DNA from: Bacteroidota bacterium
Lineage (GTDB): Bacteria > Bacteroidota > Bacteroidia > Chitinophagales > Chitinophagaceae
DNA length: 63,725 bases
Direction: 5' to 3'
Assembly: GCA_005798905.1 (NCBI GenBank)
Contig: SYIK01000008.1
Span: 1 to 63,725 of the forward strand
The first letter of the stretch is position 1. Every line of letters starts with the position of its first letter. The notes below the pieces were generated by a model. The model was given only the letters and a program-made list of their open reading frames with translations. It searched no databases and was not told the DNA's origin. Below, piece by piece: positions 54,444 to 63,699 of the stretch. The position numbers were made by a program, and so were the translations under genes.

Positions 54444-57221
54444 TTAAAGTGTTCTTTTTACTTCTTCTTCTTCGAATGCTTCAATAATGTCACCCACTTT
54501 TATGTCGCTGTAATTTTTTATTGTTAAGCCGCATTCCATTCCGGACAACACTTCTTTTGCATCGTCTTTAAATCTTTTCAACGATCCAAATTCTGCAGAA
54601 GTGCCTTCTTGAGACGGATAAATTACAATACCATCTCGAATGAGTCGAATTTTGGAATCTCTTTTTACTTTTCCATCAATTACAATACATCCTGCCACTG
54701 TTGTTTTATCGAACTTAAACACTTCTTTAATTTCCACATTACCCACTATTTTTTCTTTAATGGTTGGCTCCAACATTCCTTCCATCGCCATCTTCACTTC
54801 GTCAATTACTTTGTAAATGATTGAATAAAGTTTTATTTCGATAGCCTCGTTTTCTGCAAGTTTGGCTGCTTGTAATGCAGGTCGAACATTAAATCCAATA
54901 ATGATTGCATCGGATGCGTTGGCAAGTGTTACGTCGCTTTCTGTAATTTGTCCAACTGCTTTATGAATAATTCGTACGGCAATTTCCGGTGTGCTTAATT
55001 TTTGTAAGCTATCGCTTAATGCCTCAACCGATCCGTCCACATCTCCTTTAATAATTACATTCAATTCTTTGAAATTACCGAGCGCAAGTCTTCTACCAAT
55101 TTCATCCAATGTGATATGTTTTTTGGTACGAATTCCTTGCTCTCTTAAAATTTGTGCGCGACGCGTTGCAATTTCTTTTGCTTCAGCTTCTTCGTCATAA
55201 ACTTTAAATTTTTCACCTGCTTGTGGCGCACCATTTAATCCAAGGATAAGAACCGGAGTTGATGGCGGAGCTTCATTTATTTTCTGACTCCTTTCGTTAA
55301 ACATTGCTTTTACTTTTCCAAAATGCTGTCCACTTACAATAATATCTCCCACACGCAATGTTCCATTTTGAACTAAAACAGTTGCAACATATCCGCGTCC
55401 TTTATCAAGGGATGCTTCAATTACAGTTCCTACTGAATTGCGATCTGCGTTTGCAGTTAAAGCAAGTAGTTCCGCTTCCAACAATATTTTTTCTAAAAGC
55501 ACATCTACATTCAATCCATTTTTTGCAGCTATTTCTTGGCTTTGATATTTACCGCCCCACTCTTCCACAAGTAAGTTTAGTTGCGAAAGTTGTTCGTATA
55601 TTTTTTTAGGATTTGCTCCGTCTTTATCTATTTTATTAATAGCAAAAATCATGGGCACTCCGGCAGCTTGCGCATGGCTAATTGCTTCTCTTGTTTGCGG
55701 CATTATTGCATCATCGGCTGCAATAACAATTACAGCAATGTCCGTAACTTTTGCTCCACGAGCACGCATTGCCGTAAACGCTTCGTGACCTGGTGTATCT
55801 AAAAAAGTAATTTCTTTTCCATCGGCTAATTCTACACGATAAGCTCCGATATGCTGTGTAATACCACCCGCTTCGCCGGCTACAACGTTTGCACGACGAA
55901 TAAAATCGAGTAAAGAAGTTTTACCGTGATCGACGTGACCCATGATGGTAACAATTGGAGATCGTGGTTTTAATTCTTCGTCAGCCTCTTCATCATCTTG
56001 CTCTTCCATTTCCATCTGCTTTTCCATGTCAATGAATTCAACAGTGAAATTGAATTCGCTTGCAACTAATTCTATTACTTCTGCATCTAATCGCTGGTTG
56101 ATGGAAACCATGATGCCTAAGTTCATACACTTGCTAATAACTTCGGAAAAATCAATATTCATCAAACTCGCTAACTCGCTCACACTAATAAATTCTGTTA
56201 GCTGTAATATGTTGCTTACTTCTCCTGTATCCGTATCGTTTATTTCATCCTTTTTTGCTCTTCTATTTTTTGCTTTTAAACTTTTACCGCCACGTCCACT
56301 TGAACCGGTAAGTTTAGCTTGGGTTTCGCGTATTTTTTCTTGAATTGCTTTTTCGTCAATCTCTTTTGAATCTTGTCGTACATCTCTTCTTCCTCCCATT
56401 GCTGGTGGGCGACGATCGCCACCTCTATTAAAATTCCCCGGTGGTCTTTTAGATCCGTCTTTTATTGCATCTTCTCTTTTTACTTGTTTCTTTTCAATTG
56501 GAATGCGTTTGCGTTTGCGCTTTTCATCAAATTTTGGACGCGTATCGCTATCAACCGGCAATTCTATTTTTCCTAAAATTCTTGGCCCTTCTAATTTTTC
56601 AACTCTAATATTTTCAATTACAGTTGGTTCATCTGGTTTTGGTGGAGCTTGAACGGGTTCAACCTTTTCGGGTTCTTCTTTTTTCGAAATCTTCTTAACT
56701 ATTTTTTTTATTTCCTTTTCTACAACTGCAAGTTTTTCGATTGGGGCTTTTGCTACTTTTTTGGGTCGAGTAGAAGAATCAAGTGCAGAAAGGTCAATTT
56801 TTTTTATCACTTTCGGGCTTTCCAATTCTGGAGCATCAACTTTAATAATTTCTGGTTGTTCCTTGATTGGTTCAACAACAACAAGCTTTTCGATTTTTGG
56901 AACCGGTGCTTCAACAACTTCTTCTTTTGCTACAACTTTTTTCTCTTCTTTTGAGAATACAATTTCTAATTCATCTCTTTTTTTTCTTGCATCAGCAATT
57001 GCTCCTTTTGGAAGATCGATTTGATCGCTTTTCTGCTTCGCGGCTTTATCGCTTTGAAATTCCTGTTGCAAGGAGCGATACATTTCTTCCGTTAGCTTCG
57101 AAGTTGGTTTTAAATCGTTTTTACTAAATCCTTTGCTCACCAAAAAATCCACAAGGGTAGCCGTGCCAATGTTAAATTCTTTGACGGCGGCCATTAATCG
57201 CGGTGTAGTTATTTCTGCCAT
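54444..57221 (-). CDS. infB: Translation initiation factor IF-2
   Basis: GTPase that brings fMet-tRNA to the 30S subunit. The 925-residue protein has an N-terminal winged domain ([22 protein letters not shown]), a long charged linker rich in Lys, Glu, Pro and Val (about 65-330) and a second IF2_N region. The G domain has [12 protein letters not shown] (G1), [10 protein letters not shown] (G2), DTPGHEAF (G3) and NKID (G4). The C-terminal domains end in [16 protein letters not shown]. It is the third gene of the rimP-nusA-infB operon. Confidence 0.97.
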   Translation of the reverse strand: MAEITTPRLMAAVKEFNIGTATLVDFLVSKGFSKNDLKPTSKLTEEMYRSLQQEFQSDKAAKQKSDQIDLPKGAIADARKKRDELEIVFSKEEKKVVAKEEVVEAPVPKIEKLVVVEPIKEQPEIIKVDAPELESPKVIKKIDLSALDSSTRPKKVAKAPIEKLAVVEKEIKKIVKKISKKEEPEKVEPVQAPPKPDEPTVIENIRVEKLEGPRILGKIELPVDSDTRPKFDEKRKRKRIPIEKKQVKREDAIKDGSKRPPGNFNRGGDRRPPAMGGRRDVRQDSKEIDEKAIQEKIRETQAKLTGSSGRGGKSLKAKNRRAKKDEINDTDTGEVSNILQLTEFISVSELASLMNIDFSEVISKCMNLGIMVSINQRLDAEVIELVASEFNFTVEFIDMEKQMEMEEQDDEEADEELKPRSPIVTIMGHVDHGKTSLLDFIRRANVVAGEAGGITQHIGAYRVELADGKEITFLDTPGHEAFTAMRARGAKVTDIAVIVIAADDAIMPQTREAISHAQAAGVPMIFAINKIDKDGANPKKIYEQLSQLNLLVEEWGGKYQSQEIAAKNGLNVDVLLEKILLEAELLALTANADRNSVGTVIEASLDKGRGYVATVLVQNGTLRVGDIIVSGQHFGKVKAMFNERSQKINEAPPSTPVLILGLNGAPQAGEKFKVYDEEAEAKEIATRRAQILREQGIRTKKHITLDEIGRRLALGNFKELNVIIKGDVDGSVEALSDSLQKLSTPEIAVRIIHKAVGQITESDVTLANASDAIIIGFNVRPALQAAKLAENEAIEIKLYSIIYKVIDEVKMAMEGMLEPTIKEKIVGNVEIKEVFKFDKTTVAGCIVIDGKVKRDSKIRLIRDGIVIYPSQEGTSAEFGSLKRFKDDAKEVLSGMECGLTIKNYSDIKVGDIIEAFEEEEVKRTL

Positions 57222-57275
57222 TCCAGGTTTTTTAAGTCAATTGTTTTGTGTATTATAAAAAAATATTGACCTTGT

Positions 57276-58523
57276 TTATTCTTTTTCGAATTCCTCTGAT
57301 AATATTTTTCTTACATCTTCAATTGTTTCTTTTTCTAAATCGGTTCTGCGTTCTAAATCTTCAACACTCATTTTCAAAACACTTCTTCCGGTATCGCAGC
57401 CAACTCTTTTCAATTCATCAATGATCCATGCTTCAATTTCATCTGCAAATTCATCAAGGTCAATGTCGAATTCTTCCACTTCGTCTTCGCTATCGCGATA
57501 AACATCCAATTCATATCCAGTTAATTCGGTTGCTAATTTAATGTTTGCACCGCGACGACCAATTGCCAATGAAATTTGATCGGGATTCAAATAAATACTT
57601 GCTTGTTTATTTTCCTGATCTAATTCCATGCTTGTAATTTTTGCAGGTGTTAAAGATCGTTGAATAAGTAATTGAATATTGTTTGTCCAGTTAATTATAT
57701 CAATGTTTTCGTTTCTCAATTCGCGAACGATACCGTGAATACGACTTCCTTTCATACCCACACAAGCACCCACCGGATCAATACGATCGTCGTAAGATTC
57801 AACCGCCACCTTTGCTCTTTCGCCCGGATCGCGAACAATTTTTTTAATTACAATTAATCCGTCAAATATTTCCGGCACTTCAATTTCAAGCAATTTACCA
57901 AGAAACGAAGGTGCAGTTCTGGAAAGAATAATTACCGGAGAATTGTTGCGCATATCTACTTTTAGCAAAACGGCACGAATGGATTCTCCTTTTTTGAAAT
58001 AGTCTTGCGGAATTTGTTCGCTCTTTGGTAAAATCAATTCATTGCCATCTTCGTCCAACAATAGAATTTCTTTTTTCCAAACTTGATAAACTTCGGCATT
58101 GATAATTTCTCCAATTCTTTCCGAATATTTTTTTGCAAGTGCATTCTTTTTTAAATCGGTAATTCTGCTTGCCAATGTTTGCTTGGCTGCTAAAATTGCG
58201 CGACGACCAAAATCAAACATATTTACTGCTTCAAACAATTCTTCACCAACTTCAAAATCTGGTTCAATTTTTACAGCATAACTATACGGAACTTCTGCTA
58301 AGGGATCAACTACTGCATCGTCTTCCACAATCATTCGACGGCGCATAATTTCCAAATCTCCTTGCTCGGCATTTACAATTACATCGAAGTTTTCATCACT
58401 GCCGTATTTTTTACGCAGCAATGTTTTAAAAACATCTTCCACCACTTTCATCATCGTTGGACGGTCAATATTTTCTGCTTCTTTAAATTCTTGAAACGCA
58501 TCAATCAAATTAATACTTGACAT
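57276..58523 (-). CDS. nusA: Transcription termination/antitermination factor NusA
   Basis: Binds RNA polymerase and modulates pausing, termination and antitermination. The 415-residue protein has an N-terminal polymerase-binding domain (about 1-125), an S1 domain (about 130-205), and two KH domains with VGMKGSRIHGIVREL (about 250) and AIGRRGANIKLATELTGYE (about 318). An acidic and helical tail (about 345-415) follows, lacking the second acidic repeat of E. coli NusA. It is 44 bases after rimP and 54 before infB. Confidence 0.96.
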   Translation of the reverse strand: MSSINLIDAFQEFKEAENIDRPTMMKVVEDVFKTLLRKKYGSDENFDVIVNAEQGDLEIMRRRMIVEDDAVVDPLAEVPYSYAVKIEPDFEVGEELFEAVNMFDFGRRAILAAKQTLASRITDLKKNALAKKYSERIGEIINAEVYQVWKKEILLLDEDGNELILPKSEQIPQDYFKKGESIRAVLLKVDMRNNSPVIILSRTAPSFLGKLLEIEVPEIFDGLIVIKKIVRDPGERAKVAVESYDDRIDPVGACVGMKGSRIHGIVRELRNENIDIINWTNNIQLLIQRSLTPAKITSMELDQENKQASIYLNPDQISLAIGRRGANIKLATELTGYELDVYRDSEDEVEEFDIDLDEFADEIEAWIIDELKRVGCDTGRSVLKMSVEDLERRTDLEKETIEDVRKILSEEFEKE

Positions 58524-58567
58524 ATCACATTTTTTAAATTGCTCTTTCCCTTTTTAGAAAAAGCTGG

Positions 58568-59038
58568 TTAAAACTTTATTTGAACTTTTGTTGTTTTAAT
58601 ATCTGTGAAAAGAAGTGATTGCAATTCTACTTTCATCTTTTTCCCTTTTCCTTTTTTCTCTTCTACTACGATTTCCAATTCGTCCACATTTACCAAATTG
58701 CCTTCTACTTTTATTCCGTTTTTCAACACAACCTCAACTTCTCTTCCAATATTTTTTACATATTGTTGGTGCAGTTTCAGTGGTTCGTCGAGGCCGGGAG
58801 AAGAAACTTCCAAGGAAAAATCATTGTTTGGAAAAACTCCGTTTTCTTCTGCCCATTTATAAAGAACTCTACTAAAATTTGTTAATTGACCAATGGAAAT
58901 TCCTTCCTTTCCATCTACCAAAACTTTTACCGAAGGCCCGGCTTGAACGGATACTTCAACCAAAAAATAATCGGCTTCATTTTTAAGAAGCTGAATCATT
59001 TGCTCTTCAATTGCCTTTTTCCAAATTTCAGTATTCAT
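58568..59038 (-). CDS. rimP: Ribosome maturation factor RimP
   Basis: Assists 30S subunit maturation. The 156-residue protein from ATG 59038 has the alpha/beta N-terminal domain (KNEADYFLVEVSVQAGPSVK in part) with VLVDGKEGISIGQLTNFSR and SLEVSSPGLDEPLKLHQQY, the usual SSPG motif. The C-terminal SH3-like domain is GREVEVVLKNGIKVEGNLV. The frame is open to GTG 59095, but those 19 extra codons overlap two strong hairpins and have no counterpart in the family as I know it, so they are read here as leader. Confidence 0.92.
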   Translation of the reverse strand: MNTEIWKKAIEEQMIQLLKNEADYFLVEVSVQAGPSVKVLVDGKEGISIGQLTNFSRVLYKWAEENGVFPNNDFSLEVSSPGLDEPLKLHQQYVKNIGREVEVVLKNGIKVEGNLVNVDELEIVVEEKKGKGKKMKVELQSLLFTDIKTTKVQIKF

Positions 59039-59158
59039 CCTTTTCGGGAAAAGAAGAAGGGAACGTGTATCGTCCCCTTCATTCACAAATTCCACCGCAA
59101 AGGTAATGGAATTGGTGAATATGCGCCAAACTTATTGCCAACTATAAAATATTAACAA
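59039..59158 (-). promoter_or_regulatory. Promoter and structured leader of the rimP-nusA-infB operon
   Basis: On the minus strand, TTG (59158-59156) and an exact TAAGTTTG box (59134-59127) are 21 bases apart, giving a start near 59121. The leader of about 80 nt then holds two successive hairpins: 14-base arms with one mismatch (59120-59107 with 59094-59081), then 10-base arms GAAGGGGACG and CGTTCCCTTC with one G-U pair and a 5-base loop (59080-59056). A third, small CTTTTC/GAAAAG pairing ends just before ATG 59038. Almost every leader base is in a stem, which suggests control of the operon, possibly feedback by one of its products (inference). Confidence 0.65.
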
Positions 59159-59178
59159 GTGAATAATAAAGAATGAAA

Positions 59179-59186
59179 TAAATTTG
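59179..59186 (+). promoter_or_regulatory. Predicted -7 box of the DUF4834 gene
   Basis: TAAATTTG matches TAnnTTTG exactly and ends four bases before ATG 59191, implying a leaderless or near-leaderless transcript. The -33 TTG is not clear. Confidence 0.4.
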
Positions 59187-59190
59187 CGCC

Positions 59191-59433
59191 ATGATTCTTA
59201 AGTATTTATTCTATGCTTTTTTATTCTATTCGCTTTACCGGTTGGTGTTCCATTTTATTATTCCGGTTTACCAAGCAAGTCGTAAAGTAAAAAACCAGTT
59301 TGGCGAAATGCAAAACCGCATGCAAGATTTTATGAATCAGCAACAAAAAGCACAACAAACAAAACAGCCAACTCCGCAAGAAAAGAAAAACAATAATCCC
59401 GACGATTATATTGATTTTGAAGAAGTGAAATAA
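59191..59433 (+). CDS. DUF4834-family small membrane protein
   Basis: 80 residues. A hydrophobic N-terminal helix (residues 2-25, LKYLFYAFLFYSLYRLVF and so on) is followed by KVKNQFGEMQNRMQDF and a Gln/Lys-rich tail that ends DDYIDFEEVK. The acidic DYIDFEE end is the feature I recognise in DUF4834 proteins of Bacteroidota. Function is unknown. It is divergent from rimP. Confidence 0.78.
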   Translation: MILKYLFYAFLFYSLYRLVFHFIIPVYQASRKVKNQFGEMQNRMQDFMNQQQKAQQTKQPTPQEKKNNNPDDYIDFEEVK

Positions 59434-59435
59434 TT

Positions 59436-59482
59436 ACTCTTATCCGTAGTATTCCCTTTTGGACAAGAGTGTCATTTTTTTT
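59436..59482 (+). terminator. Probable terminator after the DUF4834 gene
   Basis: ACTCTTATCC (59436-59445) and GGACAAGAGT (59461-59470) pair with one mismatch around a 15-base loop, then GTCA and eight T residues follow. Confidence 0.6.
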
Positions 59483-59609
59483 CCCCGTTTTTGAATGGCA
59501 TTATAAAAAAATTATTTTCATTTTGAAAATAGTTAGTGTAACTTCAACTCGTAACTTTCTGCAGACTCATTAGAAACATAAAATTTATTCATCTTTTAAA
59601 TTTTTAATT

Positions 59610-60726
59610 ATGAGAAAGAGAATCATTGGGGCTTTTGCTGGACTACTATTATTAGCATCCTGCCAAAAAAACAATTGAAAATTCTAATTTAATTCAGGAA
59701 GAATTACCAACGTTTACTGGAGGAGGCGGGTCTGGCGGATCTGCTGTAATAGATAAGTTGAAATCTCTTGCGCAAGCTATTTTGTACGATGCGAAACATT
59801 CGAATACTTTTAAAAAAGCTGTTTATAATGAATGTATGAAACAAAAGTATGATGATTACTATATTACAGTGAAAGACATAATTTCCATGAATGACACATT
59901 GCATTTTTGGAATTCATCAAGGAAGTCTTATATCCAAGGTTTGCTAAATGACCTATATGCTTTAGGCCAAAAAGAACCAGTTGTTTTTATCCCTTTCCTT
60001 GAGGACAAACCTATAACTTTTATTACAAATAATGAATTCCCACAAGGAGTGCCTATAGCTGTTTTGAAGCCTGAATACGATTCAGCAAATGCAACATGCC
60101 CTGGGTATACTTTGAAACAGAATGATAATCTTGAATCTATTCAACAAAACATTAATGAGGATTATGCATGGGTGAATGATGTTTGGGTAATCGGAGAAGA
60201 GGAAGGGACGCCTTCGAACGATTCAACAATTGGACAAAGTCTTAATCAAAGCAATGCAGGTAATACAAGCCGGTCTAATGGACAGGGAGAGTATGGCGGA
60301 ATTATTCAAGTTATAGATTTTCGTTATATAGAGCCATGGATTAACGGAAGACCTGAATTTCGATTTATAATATCTAACTCAACAGGCACTATCATCAAGG
60401 ATAAGGAGTTCCCAAAAAGAAAAAGAAAAGATATTAAAACCCCGAATTGGTATGACTTTAATGAGTTTATTGCCTATTGGAATCTTTCAAATATAGGCAA
60501 TTGGACGATTGAGGGTTGGGTCGAACAGGATTGTCGAGGTGGTACATGTAATACTGAAACGATATCACAAACTTTTCCTCCACCCTGCATTGGTTGCCCC
60601 TCTACTACAATAAGTTATCAAAAGAAAAATACAGATTATGATATGGGAAGAACTATAATACAGTTTACAGATCCAATTGCAACAGCGTATGGTATTTCAT
60701 ACGCAAACATCAAAAGAAAATTTTGA
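59610..60726 (+). CDS. Lipoprotein of unknown function with a single-base frameshift near the N-terminus
   Basis: ATG 59610 starts a good lipoprotein signal, RKRIIGAFAGLLLLASCQK, but the frame stops at 59676-59678. The +1 frame from the run of seven A residues at 59665-59671 continues without a stop to 60726: TIENSNLIQEELPTFTG, a Gly-rich linker (GGGGSGGS) and a large domain. Six A residues would restore one protein of 371 residues with lipidated Cys18. The main part includes YIEPWINGRPEFRFIIS and paired cysteines (DCRGGTCN, PPCIGCP). Without the upstream part, only TTG 59758 could start it. This may be a sequencing error, a mutation or slippage-based switching. Family unknown. Confidence 0.65.
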
Positions 60727-60728
60727 AA

Positions 60729-61373
60729 ATGAGCTTCAAAATAAAAATTTTATGTTTTTTTTTATTATACTCTTTACCGTTAATTGTTCATAGCCAAAAG
60801 AAAAATCGAAAATCAGTTGTTAAAATTGAAGCGATAGGTTCGGTGTTGTTTGACAGTAAACGATGGTTTAATCATAATGAAGAAGAAGGATATATTTATT
60901 TTGAGTTTAGAACAGGATACAGGTTTAATAAATACTTAGAAGCAAATGCATTTGTTGGGTATCAAAGAAGGTTTTATGGATACTTCGCTCAAGCTCAGAA
61001 TGGAAGTTTATTTCCCCTTCACATGGAAAGACAATATTTGCCAATTGGAATTAATTTTAGGATTTATCTTTCAGAATTTTTTTATGAAAAATTAAGGATA
61101 TGGAAGAAAATGGGAAGATGGGATATTTATAATCAAATTGGATTTACCGTTTTACAAGAAAAAGATAAAAGAGATGGAAGAGAAGAATATTATAGAAACC
61201 AGGGTGCGTATGTTCCTTATTATTTATACCCTTATGCTCAGCGAGATGGGCACAAATTCTTAGTTTATATGGTCGGCATAAGACATAATTTTTCAAATAA
61301 ATTTGGGGTGTTTCTTGAAGGTGGAGAAGGAGCAAGAACGAATCTACAAATAGGGTTGTCTGCAAAGTTCTAA
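60729..61373 (+). CDS. Outer-membrane beta-barrel-like protein
   Basis: 214 residues from ATG 60729, two bases after the stop of the lipoprotein gene, so the two are one transcript. A signal peptide (FKIKILCFFLLYSLPLIVHS) is followed by alternating strands rich in Tyr, Phe and Arg, such as GYIYFEFRTGYRF and NAFVGYQRRFYGY. The C-terminus NLQIGLSAKF ends in Phe, as outer-membrane barrels do. I do not know a specific family; the lipoprotein partner may sit at the same surface site. Confidence 0.7.
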   Translation: MSFKIKILCFFLLYSLPLIVHSQKKNRKSVVKIEAIGSVLFDSKRWFNHNEEEGYIYFEFRTGYRFNKYLEANAFVGYQRRFYGYFAQAQNGSLFPLHMERQYLPIGINFRIYLSEFFYEKLRIWKKMGRWDIYNQIGFTVLQEKDKRDGREEYYRNQGAYVPYYLYPYAQRDGHKFLVYMVGIRHNFSNKFGVFLEGGEGARTNLQIGLSAKF

Positions 61374-61472
61374 TTGTTATTTTAAGGGGTTTTCAATTTG
61401 ACACAATGGGCGACAATCTTTCGCAGTTATTAATCAGTTTAGGTTTTAGGCTTTGAATTGATAAAATATTTC

Positions 61473-61501
61473 TTGAACAAGTTTATACTTTACTATTTTT
61501 G
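61473..61501 (+). promoter_or_regulatory. Predicted tRNA promoter
   Basis: TTG at 61473-61475 and TATTTTTG at 61494-61501 (exact TAnnTTTG) are separated by 18 bases; the box ends 21 bases before the tRNA. Confidence 0.6.
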
Positions 61502-61522
61502 CGCCCCGAGCCAAAAAGCTCC

Positions 61523-61596
61523 GGACCCTTAGCTCAGATGGTTAGAGTACCTGACTCATAATCAGGGTGTCGTTGGTTCGATCCCAACAGGGTCCA
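61523..61596 (+). tRNA. tRNA with CAU anticodon, probably tRNA-Ile2 (lysidine-dependent)
   Basis: A complete 74-base cloverleaf: acceptor stem GGACCCT/AGGGTCC (61523-61529 and 61589-61595), D stem GCTC/GAGT with a G-U pair, anticodon stem CCTGA/TCAGG with loop CTCATAA, T arm GTTGG-TTCGATC-CCAAC and discriminator A. CCA is not encoded. The anticodon CAU allows Met or Ile2. C4-G69 and C5-G68 pairs and overall likeness to E. coli ileX favour the Ile2 type that TilS modifies to read AUA; elongator Met cannot be excluded. Confidence 0.95.
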
Positions 61597-61677
61597 CTTT
61601 AGATATTTGTTCGTTTTTATTTTTTATCGATTCTTTAACCTTTCATTAATCTGGTTAAGAATATTTTTGATGTTATT

Positions 61678-62418
61678 ATGAAAAAATTACTTCTTGTTAT
61701 TAGCGCCTCCTTAATTGCTGTGTTTTCATTTGCTCAGGAAAATCAACCTATAAAAAAAGATTGGAGCCATGTAAAACTTACCGGTCGTGCCAACGATCAT
61801 TTTATGATTCAGTTTGGTTCTGCTAATTGGGCACAGGCTGTTGACAGCCTTTCTCCAAAAGGTTCTTCGCGCAGTTTTAACTTTTATGTAATGCTGGACA
61901 AACCTTTTAAAAGTGACCCTCGTTTTAGCGTAGCATTTGGTGCAGGTGTTGGAACCGATCATTACTTTTTTACTGCTAAAAACATTACGCTTACCGATCA
62001 GCGCTTTCCACTTCGCATTCAAAATGTAAAAGACACCAATCATTTTGATAAATACAAATTGGCGGTTGCCTATCTTGAAATCCCCGTTGAATTGCGTTTT
62101 TGTTTGAATCCGGAAAACACCGATAAAAGTTTCAAAGTGGCGGTTGGTGTTAAAGTAGGAATGCTTGCCGATGCGCATACAAAAGGAAAAGGTTGGGTAG
62201 ATAAATCAAACGCATTAGTTGCTGGTTATTCCGAAACTTTTTTACAAAAACAAAAAGGAAAATATTTTTTCAACAGTAACAGAATTGTGGGAACGATACG
62301 CGGTGGATACGGAAATATATCTTTGTATGCCAATTACCAATTGGGAAATTTGGTTAAAGAAGGTCTTGGACCAACTGCAAAACCTTACAGCATTGGTTTA
62401 ACTATTAGCGGGCTTTAA
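61678..62418 (+). CDS. Outer-membrane beta-barrel protein (porin-like)
   Basis: 246 residues. A signal peptide (KKLLLVISASLIAVFSFAQ) precedes VKLTGRANDHFMIQFGSANW, then amphipathic strands such as FSVAFGAGVGTDHYFF, VAVGVKVGMLADAHTKGKG and GGYGNISLYANYQLG, and a final YSIGLTISGL. This matches the generic Bacteroidota outer-membrane barrel proteins (PorT- or OmpW-like folds), with unknown cargo. A TATTTTTG box at 61662-61669 puts its own transcription start only a few bases before ATG. A terminator follows. Confidence 0.78.
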   Translation: MKKLLLVISASLIAVFSFAQENQPIKKDWSHVKLTGRANDHFMIQFGSANWAQAVDSLSPKGSSRSFNFYVMLDKPFKSDPRFSVAFGAGVGTDHYFFTAKNITLTDQRFPLRIQNVKDTNHFDKYKLAVAYLEIPVELRFCLNPENTDKSFKVAVGVKVGMLADAHTKGKGWVDKSNALVAGYSETFLQKQKGKYFFNSNRIVGTIRGGYGNISLYANYQLGNLVKEGLGPTAKPYSIGLTISGL

Positions 62419-62447
62419 TGCTTTTCGAAAAATAAAAAAATATTGCA

Positions 62448-62482
62448 AAGCAATCTATAAGTAGATTGCTTTTGTTTTTATT
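62448..62482 (+). terminator. Intrinsic terminator between the barrel gene and hflX
   Basis: AAGCAATCTA and TAGATTGCTT (62448-62457 and 62462-62471) form perfect 10-base arms around a 4-base loop, followed by a T-rich tail. Confidence 0.85.
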
Positions 62483-62514
62483 GTACTTAATAAAATAATC
62501 GTTGTTTATTAACT

Positions 62515-63699
62515 ATGTTGGACAACAGTAAACAAATACAGAAAGAAGAACGTGCGGCGTTGGTTAGTTTAATTCACAAAGACCAAACAGAAGAACGGGT
62601 GCTGGAATATTTGGATGAACTTGCTTTTTTAGCAGAAACTGCAGGAGCAATTTCTGTAAAACGGTTTACGCAAAAACTAGCTTCTCCCGACAGTAAAACA
62701 TTTGTTGGGAAAGGAAAGTTGGAAGAAATAAAATTTTATTGTGCCGATAAAGGAATTACAATTCTCATTTTCGATGATGAACTGAGTGGCGCACAAATAA
62801 ATAATATTGAAAAAGCAACGAATGTAAAAACCATCGACCGCAGCGATTTGATTCTCGACATATTTGCTCGACGTGCAAAAACGGCACAAGCAAAAGCGCA
62901 AGTAGAATTAGCGCAATATCAATACATACTTCCAAGACTGCGCGGAATGTGGAAACATTTGGAAAGATTGGGAGGCGGAATTGGTACAAGAGGACCGGGA
63001 GAATCTGAAATTGAAACCGACCGAAGAATTGTTCGTGATAAAATCTCTTTGCTTCGACATCGATTAGCACAAATAGACAAGCAAGCATTTACACAGCGAA
63101 AAGATCGCGGAGAGTTGATTCGCGTAGCACTGGTTGGCTATACAAATGTGGGCAAATCCACCATCATGACTATATTGAGCAAGACAGATGTGTTTGCAGA
63201 AAACAAATTATTTGCCACGCTTGATACAACTACAAGAAAAATAGTTTTTGAAAGAACCCCATTTTTATTAAGCGACACGGTTGGATTTATTCGAAAGTTG
63301 CCGCATCATTTAGTAGAAAGTTTTAAAAGCACATTGGACGAAGTACGCGAAGCTGACATTCTTTTGCACGTCGTTGACACCTCACATCCGGCTTACGAAG
63401 AACAGATTGGTGTTGTAAATAAGACATTGCAGGAAATAAATGCTTTTGAAAAACCCATCATTACCCTTTTCAACAAAATGGATTTGTACGAAAAAAATAC
63501 ATTTGACGAGTGGTTGGAGCCCGAAGTAAAAAAAGAACTTTTAGATGACTTGCAGGAAAGATGGAAAAGAGAAACCGAAAACAATGCCGTTTTTATTGCT
63601 GCAACAGAACGAAGAAATTTCGACACACTTCGAAATACCATTTTAAATAAAGTGCAGGCCCTGTACAAAATTCGATACCCGTACAAACCCGAATTTTAA
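62515..63699 (+). CDS. hflX: GTPase HflX
   Basis: Ribosome-associated GTPase that rescues or splits stalled and heat-damaged ribosomes. The 394-residue protein has the HflX N-terminal domain (SPDSKTFVGKGKLEEIKFYC in part), a coiled-coil linker with LGGGIGTRGPGESEIETDRR, and the G domain: VGYTNVGKSTIM (G1), LSDTVGFIRKLPHHLVESF (G3) and FNKMD (G4). The C-terminus, ending at KIRYPYKPEF, is shorter than in E. coli HflX (426). It is preceded by a terminator and so has its own promoter. Confidence 0.96.
   Translation: MLDNSKQIQKEERAALVSLIHKDQTEERVLEYLDELAFLAETAGAISVKRFTQKLASPDSKTFVGKGKLEEIKFYCADKGITILIFDDELSGAQINNIEKATNVKTIDRSDLILDIFARRAKTAQAKAQVELAQYQYILPRLRGMWKHLERLGGGIGTRGPGESEIETDRRIVRDKISLLRHRLAQIDKQAFTQRKDRGELIRVALVGYTNVGKSTIMTILSKTDVFAENKLFATLDTTTRKIVFERTPFLLSDTVGFIRKLPHHLVESFKSTLDEVREADILLHVVDTSHPAYEEQIGVVNKTLQEINAFEKPIITLFNKMDLYEKNTFDEWLEPEVKKELLDDLQERWKRETENNAVFIAATERRNFDTLRNTILNKVQALYKIRYPYKPEF

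Noticed and set aside
59039-59095. 19-codon N-terminal extension of RimP from GTG 59095
   Set aside because: Open by frame only. It overlaps the leader hairpins and adds residues not expected in RimP, although it is not excluded.
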